Below, one piece after another: positions 35,581 through 46,311 of a stretch of DNA of 64,000 nucleotides. Under the pieces are notes generated by a model. That model was given only the letters and a program-made list of their open reading frames with translations. It was not told the DNA's origin and did no database searches. Within the stretch, counting starts at the first letter, position 1. Each line of letters opens with the position of its first letter. Origin of the DNA: Diospyros lotus (Eukaryota; Streptophyta; Magnoliopsida; Ericales; Ebenaceae); assembly GCF_014633365.1 (NCBI RefSeq), contig NW_026267104.1, positions 4,278,001-4,342,000 on the forward strand, read 5' to 3'. A program made the translations under genes and the position numbers.

Positions 35581-37053
35581 AAGTTTTTAGTGTGATGAAG
35601 TTAGTAATTAACCCTAATTTGATCTCTAAATGCATGTGTATGCTAGAAGCAAGTTAGGTTAGTATAGTATTTAAGGTTTTAAGGTTTGTAATGTGTTAAG
35701 AATGACTATGTGCTAAAACATGTTCTAACATGTTATACCCACATTTCTCAACAGCAAGAGTCTGCTCTTTATTGAAAAATTGAAAAGATCGAAATTGATG
35801 AGAAAAATGTACTTCATCAATTTTTAGAATTTAATATTTATATTTGTAAAATAAGTTTGGGGTTCCTAATATGTATGACATAAGTACTGATTAATGACAT
35901 TATACTCTATATTTCTTCATCTAATGATGAAGTTATTACGTCTCCAAAGTCGAGTTGTGAGTTATACATACATTGAAAAATTATGAAGGATGTTTTGCCA
36001 AAAGGGTTCTCCTTAACGATTTATTGACTAATGCAACTAAGAAGATTCAATCGATGATCAAGAAGGAGGATAACTGAAAAAAGTTTATCTGATTGATTTC
36101 GAATTAAAATATATATATTTTTTGGTTATTACCTATTCCTATAAAACTTTTCAGGTTGTTTTGTTAATTGCTACTAAATTTTATTTGTTAGCTTTTGTTA
36201 TAATTTCTTATGCAAGGTAAACTTGGTTTGCTAATTTTTTATTTTTATATTTTTTGTTGTTGCTAGATTTATATCTCGGCAATTTGTTTGATTTACATGT
36301 TTTTTTGTTTTCTTTTATTATTTAATTTTTTTTTTTACTGATTTACACTTATATATTTGCTCATTTTTTATATTCTTTCATTTCTATTTATTTGTATATT
36401 TTTTTTAGTCCACTAATTTATAGTGGGTGTTTAACATTCCTACATTCTTACTTGCATTCTTTTTTTTTTTTCACTGCACAAATTATTTTTTTCAACATAT
36501 TGCACAAGAATTTATCATAATTAAGTTATAATTTAATAACATACACAATATTGAAATCATAACGAACGAGAAACATCTTCAATCAAATAATTAATAAAAT
36601 AAATTGAGAAATCACCTTTTATACTGAGTATACTGAGAGTTCAGAATAAAACAGTCACATTTTTAGTGTTTCGTGCATCAAAGTGAAAATAATGTGTTAA
36701 AAATGGTAGACGTTAATCTTACTCTAATAAATGACGAATACTATAGACGTAGGATACAATCTTTTGTTAAAGACACACATATGTGTTAGTAGAAAGAGTA
36801 TAATAGAAGCATAAAAAATGTCAAAAAATAAAAAAAAAATCAAACAAAAAAGGGCATACATATTTAACAATAATTGAATAACTAATTTTGTTGTATGTTT
36901 GTTCATTTCTCATGATTGCAATATGATTATTTTGTTTATTTTATACTTCTTTATTATGATATTAATTTGTTATAACTACTAAATTATGTAATTTCTATTT
37001 TAAAGATTTTTTTTTTCTTGCAATATCCGTGCATCGCACGGGTGATGAACTAG

Positions 37054-38400
37054 TTAAAGTAATAGTGATATTAATTGTCTTTCAGCCAATTTCAAATTGA
37101 AATTGAAGAGACAAATGAAAGGGGCAGCAGGGTAACAATTGCGCAAAAGTTCTATGCCATGCTGCTGCCGATACATATATAATATATATATTATACTTAT
37201 AATATATATAATATTATTATTATTATAATTATAATTAAGAAAAAGGCAGTAGCCCTGACGTGAGAGGGTCTCCTTCTCGTCTAATAAAAAGGCAGCAGCC
37301 CTGACGTGAGAGGGATGCAGCCCATAAATATTTATCTAATTTATTTCCTATGTTACTTTTAAATATTTGAATTGAAATTTTATTTCTTATTTTTAGTGTT
37401 TTATTTTAAATAAAAATCTTAGAATCTATTAGTGTGTTTATTTCATTTTATTTCATGAATAATATTTTTTCATAAATAATATTTTTATTTTTAAAATTTT
37501 ATTTCTATATATTTGAATTTAAATATTTATCTAATTTATTTCTAATGTTACAAATATTTGAATTGAAATTTTATTTTTAATTTTTAGTGTTTTATTTTAA
37601 ATAAAAATCTTAAAATCTATACTTTTCATTTTTATTTTAATTTTGAAAATAATTATCTAATTTATTTCATATGTTAGTTTTAAATATTTGAATTTAAATT
37701 TTATTTATTATTTTTAATGTTTTATGTTAAATAGAAATTTTTTAATTTTTTAATGTGTATATTTTTTTTATAACAACAAAATATATATTTATTTAAATAT
37801 TATGTTAATTTTTAGTATTTTATTTTCTACGTATTTTATTTAAAATTACAGTATTTTTTCATTAAAAATCTGTTTTGAATTAAAAATTAAAAAAATAAAC
37901 ATTATTTATTAATACAATTACATAACAAAATAACTAAACAATTAATAAAGTTCACATTTTAATTTCTAAACAGTAACATATTATAAACAATTAAACTAAA
38001 ACTAAAGTAATTAATATAAAATAACCATTAAACTAAACTAACACAAAATAACTATGACTAAACTAACATAAAATAACCATTAAACTAAACTAACATAAAA
38101 TAACTATTAAACTAAACTAACACAAAATAACTAACTTTAAAAGTTTTAAACTATAACTAAACAACACAAAATAACTAAAACTAAAACTAAATAACAAAAA
38201 ATAATTACCTCAATGACAAGAATAGCGACAATGGCATTGGAGACAATAACAATACTGTTGAGAGGTAGTAGCAGCAGAGAACGAGAGAATAAAGGGAGGA
38301 AGAGAAAAATAGCGTAAGAATAAGGAGAGTGGGGGAGAAATAGTGTGAGAACAGGGGAAGGGAGGGGGGAGAAAGGGCATTCAGGAGTGGAGGGGGAGGG
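37054..38400. other. AT-rich spacer with a short duplication
   Basis: No gene. A ~29 bp word with GGCAGYAGCCCTGACGTGAG occurs twice (around 37240 and 37286). From about 37330 to 37780 a loose ~180-200 bp AT-rich motif recurs about three times. Confidence 0.5.
37990..38195. repeat. Minisatellite, ~27 bp unit
   Basis: Repeats of the theme AACTAAACTAACATAAAATA occur six to seven times with small changes. Confidence 0.8.
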
Positions 38401-38749
38401 TGTTTAAATACAAAATAGTGACCCATCGCTATTTTGCGACAAGATTGCGCATCCCGTTGTTGTATTGCAACATGACACTTTATCCCGTTATTGTTTTGCG
38501 ACGGGATATGGCATCCCGTCGTTGTTTTGAGATGAGACAGGCTATCCCATCACTGATTTGCGATGGACAAACAATCCCATTGCAAATCAACGATGAGATA
38601 ACTTGTCCCATCACAATTTTGTGACAGAAAATCTAACCCGCCACTAAAATGTTTTAATTACGGATTTCGATCACTAAACCCATCACAAATTAGTGACAAG
38701 TGGACCCCCATCACAAAACCTGTCACTAATTTACGATTTTCTTGTAGTG
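38401..38749 (-). mobile_element. Orphan end of a CACTA-type DNA transposon
   Basis: The sequence ends GATTTTCTTGTAGTG, the complement of CACTACAAGAAAATC, the classic terminus of plant CACTA (CMC) elements. About ten palindrome-like subterminal units precede it, built on CCCATCAC/TTTTGCGACGGG words (38414-38725), as expected for transposase-binding subterminal repeats. The opposite end was not found in the window, so this is a truncated or solo end. Confidence 0.72.
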
Positions 38750-40306
38750 TTCTTCTTCTTCTTCTTCTTCTTATTCTATGTCTGTCCAATTGTTCCACCA
38801 CAAATATCCCTCAATCAATACAATAAATCACAAACCCCAAGATGGTCGCTGCAGAAGTCGTCGATCGCCGCTAGTAGCTGTAGGCCATCATTGGTCGTCG
38901 ACCGTCGTTGTTGCCTCCGTTCGTCGTCGCTAGTTGCTGATGGTCGCCGCTGCAGATGTCGCTAGACTGATCTAGCTGTCAATTTGTCTTCCACCTTCCG
39001 CCACGACCTTTCTATCCGGTTGATCTTTTTTCTTTTCTATGGTCTGGTCCTCCTCTTCCAACGTAGATGGTCGTTGCTTGGTGGGGCAGAGAGATGGTCG
39101 TTGGAGGTGTGGGGTCCTGGCGATAGCGAATGCGAGCTTCAAGATTTGGGTCGCCACAGTTGGGGACCCATTTCAATTTCACCAGATTTTTGGCGAATTA
39201 GTTTGGCATTGCTAAAATCTAGAGTTGAAATTTGAAATTTGTTGGAGCAAAAATCTGGCGTTGCTTCTCCAAATTTTGGCAATGGCAAACAATTTAGGGC
39301 ATTGCTAGAGTCAGCCTTAGGGAGTGAGATGAGATTTGATGGCTTTTGTAGGGGGCAGAGGCGCATGATTACACCTGGAGAAATTAAATGGGGCAGAGCT
39401 TGGGATTGTTGGGCGGCAAGAACAATTAATCTCAACCATTGATATATTCATCAATCCATCTCAGCCATACAAATGAAATGTATCTCTGATACATTTTACA
39501 CATTTTCAAAAACCGTTCTCCCTTATTATATAGATTGTCTGACATTTTTATCAGCATTCTATATCGATATCATATATATTTGTATTAATATGACATATAA
39601 TATGAGATATTAATACAAAATATTGTCACAAATATCAAATTTAACTGTTCAAATAATATTTTCATAAAAAATTATATGGGTACCTTGTTGTTGAGGTGTA
39701 ATTATCATGGATCAAATTTATAAGGAAAAAAAAATATTTTGGATCAAATAAAGGCTATACGAGGTTTAGTGGATTGAATTATTATGTGTAATTTGTCAAT
39801 TATTACATATATTTGGAGACCTAATTCATAAAAAAATATAGTAATTGTGGGTTTTTATTGACAATTTAAAATTGAAAAAATTATAATAATTGATACGGGA
39901 TATGTTGAAATTATGCTTATTTATAAATATATCTTTAAGATTCTCTTTGAAGAGAGTCTATCATTGCGTGTTACATATTTCACCCGTTAGAATACAATAT
40001 ATGTCTTGCACTAATTGGCAAAGGGGTTCACACCTAAAATATTTCTCTTGAAGTCTAAAGGTTTTTGTCGAGAATTTTGCTTAATCATTAAAGGCTCAAT
40101 CTATATAAAGAATAAAATTTTGATAAATAAGCACACCTAACACTCAAATACTCAATATTACTTACTTCCTCGACATAATTTTCAGGAAAGTTCATGAATT
40201 AATGGTTCAGTCTAGTTTTGTCGCCTACTCCATTGGATTGGGCTGCTTATTAGTAATTGGAGGCTGATATTACAAATGCCAATACTTACCTTAAACATTG
40301 ACTTGA
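38750..40306. other. Spacer with a GC-richer part
   Basis: 38750-39470 is unusually GC-rich for this window, with GTCGTCG and CGCCGC words. The short frames on both strands have no recognised domain. The rest is AT-rich and empty. The GC-rich part might be the inside of a degraded element. Confidence 0.4.
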
Positions 40307-40525
40307 GTATGTTTAATCGATTTTTTTGATAAATATCTCAAAGTTGATAGCACAACCTTAGACGCTTTGAAGCTTGGAATATTAAGTTGCTTGTTGAAGA
40401 GCGTGTCAAAAAAGAAAGCTTATCCTCAAAAGAGACAGTGGGACCCTAAAATAGTTGATGATAAGGCTGCTGCCGTTGAGGCATGGTTTGGAAAAACTGT
40501 GTTATTTTCACTGGGTTTTGGCTAA
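40307..40525 (+). pseudogene. Unrecognised exon-like coding remnant
   Basis: An open frame of 72 codons ending in TAA, with no ATG at its start. Its composition resembles a real protein (for example TTLDALKLGIL, then KKKAYPQKRQWDPK and DDKAAAVEAWFG) in an AT-rich desert. It may be a 3' terminal exon or the end of a lost gene. The preceding bases do not give a convincing splice acceptor. I do not recognise the family. Confidence 0.35.
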
Positions 40526-40689
40526 CGGGTTATGAGCGGTTGGCTCTTTGTTATGAGCTTTCTTTATTTATCTGTAAACTGTATGATGAGTCATAAAGAC
40601 ATGCTGAGGTGTGGCGGCCAATCTTTTTTATTTTTTTATTTAATGGCTTTGCTTAAAAGAGGCTTTTATGGGTTGGGCGGTGTTTGCAA

Positions 40690-42756
40690 CAAATAGATAA
40701 AACATGAAATGACAAAATATTTCACCTTATAGTAAAAATTTAAATTTGTTATCCGTTCGAGATATTGAAATATTGTGAGATTGTGTGTTTAATTATATTT
40801 TTATGTAAAATTATATAATTATTTGTGTTTATATCCAAGTGGCCAAACCTTGGGTTTTAGTTCGTAAAAAATTTGTTCATACACCTAGACTAAGTATAGG
40901 CAAACTATGAGTTTTAGAGAAAGTGAAATAGTTCAGATCGAAAACTGTCTCTATACTAGGAACTACTCGAGTTTCTTACTTTACAAAAAAAAAATATTTT
41001 TAAAAATATTTTTATCACAACACCAAAACTCATTAAGTTTAAAATTTTGCTTAAAAAATGAGTTACTATTAAACGTTATCCAATGAATTTTCATTTAAAA
41101 TTTTTATTTCTTATATGTGCGTAATATGGACCACCCCTCTAATTATTATTATTATTATTATTATTGTTACAAGGTGTAATAGAATGGATAATTTAAAATG
41201 AAACACTTTGCAAAGCGTATAAAAAAAATCCCTGTTATTTAGTTGGAAATAAGGAGGTCTTGGAGACCTTTTTGATAGAGTAGTTTTGAGGAGACCTTCT
41301 TGGGAGCCTCTCATGAGTCTCAAAGATACAATCTCCGAAGGACCTTTCAAATTTTGGTCTGTTAAGAATCCATTAACTAACCTCCAAGATCTTTGCTTAA
41401 AGATTAAAACAAACAATCTTGAAAGATACAAATACTCCTTTGCTTATCAGTCTTAATCTTTGTAAATAGTGAGTCATTCTCTCGATTGAGATGCACGATA
41501 ATTTCTACACAATCTATTTTGAATGCTTTTTTGTTTGTCAGCTAAAACTAATTTTAAATATCAGAGGGTTCACGCAAAAGACATACCATGCCCTTTACAT
41601 GTCTCCTAGAGACTAGAGGTTGAAGACGAACAATCTCCCACAACTATAAATTTATTTTTGTACTTTGACAATAACAAATATTTTATATATTTGTATTGAT
41701 ATGATACATAATATATATAAGATATTAATATAAAATGTCACCATAAATATTAAATTTAAATATTTAAAATAATATTTTCATATTTAGAATTTGTAAAGTA
41801 TATCTCGACAAAGTTGGAGGTGATGACATCTTTTTCTCTATATGCAAATTAACTAACAGCCTAAATACACATAAAATGAACAAAACTTAATGGAAAGATC
41901 ATTAAAGGTAAGAACTAAGAAATTTAAGTAGCATTCCAAAGTTATCAAATTAAGAAAATGAAAAGTAACTCAAATATAGTATTAGGGAAATGATATAATG
42001 TTTTTATTTTCTTAATTATATTAATTGATTATGTTGGGAGGATTACTAAGCACAATAATACCTAAAACTCCTATAGATGTGGAGCTTAATCTCCCAATAT
42101 AGTTTTCGACAATCAAATTAGCACTCAAGAATGAGTTAAGGAAAATATACTGAGTCACTAAAATCTGAGGTGTTTGCTTGTTGAGATTTTATCTATTTTA
42201 TAGATCAAGCTTGTAATGATTGAGTAGGATTCCTGACAAGATCATTCAATTGAGATTTCCGAACTCTAAAGCAAGATATTTCAAACGTAGCCCGTTTCCT
42301 TGAGTAATAAAAAAAGCTAGTGGCCCACATATATCACACTCTCACAAATGGAACATGTAACACATTTTGACTTATGAGATACATAACACGTCATGATTGA
42401 CTCTCCTTGACACAAATAATAGGAGTGAATTTGTAAATAAGCCATAATTCCAGATTTTCTTATCATTTATCATTTTTAAGATATAAGTATTAATGAGTTA
42501 TATCATTGTAAGGAAACATTTAGTTTTGATACCCATTTAAAGTAATATTTGTTAACCAAGATATAGATCGAAAAAAGTGAGATATGAAAAATATTCCAAA
42601 CAAAAGTATTTTGTATTGTATTTGTTAAATTTATCTGGCGTCTCTTAGAAAAGAAATCACATGACTTCTTATATGGATTTTTTTCAGATAATTTTATCTT
42701 TTCCTCACATCTGGATAAATTTATCTTAGTCCTTACAAATAAAAAAAAAATGACAT
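40690..42756. other. Start of unit 3: spacer homologous to 18239-20218
   Basis: No gene. Runs parallel to the start of unit 2 with many small differences and ends in a short poly-A run. It marks the left edge of the best-preserved copy of the duplicated block. Confidence 0.7.
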
Positions 42757-43084
42757 ATATGTCCTACAGTGCATTTTAAAAAATTTAACAAACAATTTGA
42801 TAAAAATTTTAGAATGTTTTCTAGTCTTATTTTAATCATTCTATATCTTGATTCATAAAATGTTATAATCTTATCTTATTTATTTTAACAAATGTTATCA
42901 AAAAAAATTAAATTAAATATATGCATGCACCCTGTCTACCCGATGGCCAAAGGTATTCGTAAGTTAGGCTAGTTTAAATATATTTTACAAGCAGGATATA
43001 TTTGCTTGTATAATAACTAACTAAGAGGTGTGACAGATGCTATGAACATAAATTAGTAAAAAAATATTTTAAATGAAGGTTCAT

Positions 43085-43510
43085 TAGATAGTAACTAAAT
43101 CTATATTTTAATCTTCATACTTTTATATTTTTTTTATGTGTTCACTAGAATTTTTCGTTGTTTCGATTATATTTCTAAACTTGATTTTCGAGATAATTTA
43201 ATCCATATAGTTTGACCTTTTTTGGGTGACAAGTTGAGCTTTTTATTATTTTGATTACACTCTTAAACTATATTTTTAAGTCAATTTAATCTATATAGTT
43301 TTATGTGTGTAAGTCATAAAGAAATATAATAAAATACATGTCATGTTCTGTTTATTTCAAAGTAAAGGGGTCAAATTGACTCAAAAATGCAGGTCTAAAC
43401 ATGTAATCAAAATATTAAAATATTCGAGTTGCTACATGATAAAAAGTCAAAATACAAAGGTATGTAAGTTCAAAAGCATAATTAAAATAATAAAAAAATT
43501 AAATAACCAC
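43085..43510. repeat. Foldback-like inverted repeat, independent copy
   Basis: Related to the elements at 3440-3880, 25870-26200 and 50330-50740, but located upstream of the VIT gene, not in the equivalent place. It is therefore a separate insertion. Confidence 0.5.
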
Positions 43511-43829
43511 AAAAATAACATGTAAAAATGTAGGAGGAAAATATAGACTTGGCCGCGGAAGTTTAACTCTTAGTAGTAGAATATATATTTTTTATTTTTT
43601 AAATAAAATATATAAAAAAATATTTTTAAAATTCACTTATAAAAAAAATTAATTGCATGTGCAAACGAGCACAAAGGGGTTTGGAAAAGTCAAGTTTGCT
43701 ATGTTTTTATACCTTCACTTGTGTGAAAAGCATCAGATGCCACTCCACTCCGTATCTTGTGGGCTGAATTAACTACCCATTAAACTAATCTTCCTAATTA
43801 ATAATTAAGCATTGCTAATTAATTTCCCC

Positions 43830-43837
43830 TATAAATA
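43830..43837 (+). promoter_or_regulatory. TATA box of the VIT-like gene
   Basis: TATAAATA lies about 80 bp before the start codon, followed by a C-rich leader. The position fits a short 5' UTR of about 45-50 bases. The core promoter is inferred from motif and spacing only. Confidence 0.6.
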
Positions 43838-43908
43838 CCCCTTCACTTGGCTTGTGCCCTCCACACTCCTCCACAGATCCCCCTTAACAGAAGAGGAAAG
43901 TTCTAGCC

Positions 43909-44568
43909 ATGGCTACTATCAACCAAGCTCCAATCCAAGAAGAAATGAAACCCACAAACCCTAGCCATGATCCCGAGGCACAACCGACGGAGGACGTCGA
44001 AATAGAGATTCTGGATTACTCCAAACGAGCCCAGTGGCTGAGAGCCGCCGTTCTGGGCGCGAACGACGGGCTGCTGTCCACCGCTTCGCTGATGATCGGC
44101 GTCGGGGCGGTGAAGAAGGACGTCAAGACCATGATCCTCACCGGCGCCGCCGGCTTGGTGGCGGGAGCTTGCAGCATGGCCATAGGAGAGTTCGTCTCCG
44201 TTTACACGCAGTACGACATAGAGATGGCGCAGATAAGGAGAGATCCCGTGCAGCTGGCCGGAGAGGCGGTGGAGGAGAGGAAGAAGGGGCTGCCGAACCC
44301 GTTCAGCGCGGCGGCGGCCTCCGCGGTGGCTTTCGCGGCGGGGGCGATGGTGCCGCTGCTGGCGGCTGCGTTCATAAAGGGGTATAGGGTGAGGGTGGCG
44401 GTGGTTGTGGCGGCGGCGAGCCTGGCGCTGGTAGGGTTTGGAGGGTTGAGTGCGGTGCTGGGAAGGGCGCCATTGGTGAAGTCTTCTTTGAGGATTTTGG
44501 TTGGAGGGTGGCTGGCCATGGCCATCACCTTTGGCTTGACAAAGCTCATTGGCTCCATTGGGATTTAA
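43909..44568 (+). CDS. Vacuolar iron transporter-like protein (nodulin-21/CCC1 family)
   Basis: A complete single-exon gene of 219 residues, the usual size of plant VIT-like (VTL) proteins, which move iron (and related metals) across the vacuolar membrane. The first ~35 residues are polar and acidic. Five hydrophobic segments follow at about 41-68, 71-99, 133-157, 161-182 and 192-217. TM1 has the family block AAVLGANDGLLSTASLMIGV (Asp53 in GANDG), and TM2 has SMAIGEFVSVYTQ (Glu94). The charged link between TM2 and TM3 (EERKKGLPNP) is short; full VIT1 proteins have a longer metal-binding domain there, so this is the VTL type. The start ATG has a good context (GCCATGGC). Codons are GC-rich, in strong contrast to the AT-rich surroundings. 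A 3' fragment of a second copy lies at 20585-20782. Antisense frames over this gene are shadows. Confidence 0.95.
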   Translation: MATINQAPIQEEMKPTNPSHDPEAQPTEDVEIEILDYSKRAQWLRAAVLGANDGLLSTASLMIGVGAVKKDVKTMILTGAAGLVAGACSMAIGEFVSVYTQYDIEMAQIRRDPVQLAGEAVEERKKGLPNPFSAAAASAVAFAAGAMVPLLAAAFIKGYRVRVAVVVAAASLALVGFGGLSAVLGRAPLVKSSLRILVGGWLAMAITFGLTKLIGSIGI

Positions 44569-46306
44569 CCCTAGTTTTCTTTTTCTTAGCTTGAACGGGG
44601 GTTGGCTGCTTTTCATTTCCTCAAGTCATGTATTTATAAAATATTTAAATTATTGGATAGTATGAACTTATATTTCTCTTTAAATAGAGTTTTGTATGAT
44701 TCAATTTGACACTAAATTATAATCACGAACACTAATTTCTGACCCAAACTGATCTTAGACGACAAGATCTTCCTCCCACTACTTGTTAAACAAGCAATTA
44801 TTCAATTAGACAAGCATACAATTAGTAGGACAAAAAAACCCTAATCTAAACTTATTACCTAAAGTAATAAAAATGAGATCTAATCATAAATAAAATATTT
44901 ATTTAATAACTCTCCCATTATGGGTTAATTAGATAATGACTTATAGTCTAACGGGAACATTGTGCATGTCTCTTAAAAAATAATCGATTATATATATTAT
45001 CAACTTTTTTTCAATAAAATAAAATCATTAACAATTAAGAGTAGCTCACACAAAATATTTCCAACAATATTAACATAGAAAAATGGAGAATTAATCTCTC
45101 CGTGTTTGTTTATGCTCTGTATACACATACACACACATGTATATATGAAATAGAAGATAAGAGGATAATACCAACACCACTTGAAATGCAACAAAAATGA
45201 TATATCATTAACGAGCAAAAACATCAAAAATGATCTACAAGCATATGATTCGAGCCTTTGTCCCCCTTACTGCTTTCTCAATTGCTCACTTCTTATTCAT
45301 TTATCACTTAAGCTAAGATTTTGACTTCACAAGAATAATACCTCCAGCACTTGAACTATCCGATTTGTCAGACTCTGTAACATCTTCCTTCCCACGACCA
45401 CTTTTACCAACATTTTCAAATGGAAGATGTAATTCTCTCGAAGATGGACTGTACATATCCTCCTCCATTAACGAGCAAAAACAATTCGCATCATTGAACC
45501 CACCTCAATTTACATATATAGATATAATGTATATAAACTATATTATATGGTTTATATTCTAAATTATATTATTGACTATAAATTATTTTGAGTTTTTATA
45601 TGTAAAATATCAATAGAATGATGTGATATTGCAATCATCATTTTCTTAAGTATGAGTCATTTTAATAATTATTTTTCTTTATGCATGGTCGTAATATGTT
45701 TGTATCATTTTATTTTTATATGTTTACTTAATTTAAATAGGGTGTCATCGCTAGATAATAAATAACTTTATAAACACGTATGCTATATAATTAATTATAT
45801 ATTTTTTAAAAATATATAATTGTGAATGTATATATAATTATATACATTATATTTTATGTTACAAAGATAATACTTTGCAAAAATTAGTTATTTTAAATAA
45901 AAATAAAATTATTTTCAGTACATACTGTACTTATTTTTTGCAGTTTGAATTATAAAATATTTTAAATATCTCTTAATAAAATGTATAGCTAGGATTAAAG
46001 AGTTGTTAGAGATATCTAAAATATTTCATAATCTGAACTGTAAAAAATAAGTACAATTTGAAGTAAAAATAGTTTAACTTCTTTAACTAATATTTTTTTT
46101 TCATTTTTTAATGCATAAATATATAACATTACACCCACAGGTACGTTATGTATTACATATATAATATAATACTTTTGTTAGCGGACTTTGGACACTGTTT
46201 GGCTTACTTTGAAAAAAAGATAAAACAGCGAGTCTCACCAAAAATTGCGACTCTCTCCCGGCCCTCCCTCCTCCTCAATGCACACCTCCTTTGACAAAAG
46301 CTGTGT
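44569..46306. other. 3' flank of VIT gene and unit 3 spacer
   Basis: From ~44935 it aligns with the start of unit 1. The segment ~45260-45530 has no counterpart in unit 1 (compare 395-450) and holds the small exon-like frame at 45313-45468. No other gene. Confidence 0.55.
45313..45468 (-). pseudogene. Unrecognised 51-codon exon-like frame
   Basis: Reads from an ATG (45466-45468) to TAG (45313-45315). The peptide is acidic, Ser-rich and not AT-driven: MEEDMYSPSSRELHL, then GKSGRGKEDVTE and a Ser-rich stretch before GGIILVKSKS. It looks like the C-terminal exon of a host gene. It is absent from unit 1, and a short direct repeat (TTAACGAGCAAAAACA, at ~45208 and ~45468) flanks the segment on one side. 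I do not recognise the gene. It may be transduplicated DNA. Confidence 0.35.
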
Positions 46307-46311
46307 CCATA

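Larger units (their letters stand above)
31070..37053 (+). mobile_element. Helitron 3, non-autonomous, with two tandem arrays
   Basis: It starts TCTATATATATATATTATAAC after an A and ends with the hairpin CCGTGC-ATC-GCACGG and GTGATGAACTAG (37026-37053) before a T. The 3' end is close to that of Helitron 2. No empty site is available in this window, so the boundaries are inferred from termini alone. The 6.0 kb body has a 5'-end array, a second degenerate array (~32920-35580) and an AT-rich tail. No Rep, helicase or RPA coding was found. Confidence 0.7.
42757..43908. other. Upstream region of the VIT-like gene
   Basis: Mostly AT-rich, with a foldback-like repeat (43085-43510). The stretch from ~43680 to the start codon is the likely promoter and 5' UTR: TATAAATA at 43830-43837, then a C-rich leader. 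No other gene seen. Confidence 0.55.

Noticed and set aside
43903..44616. 237-codon antisense frame over the VIT-like gene
   Set aside because: It is an Arg/His/Gln-rich shadow of the GC-rich VIT coding sequence. The sense strand has the conserved family motifs.
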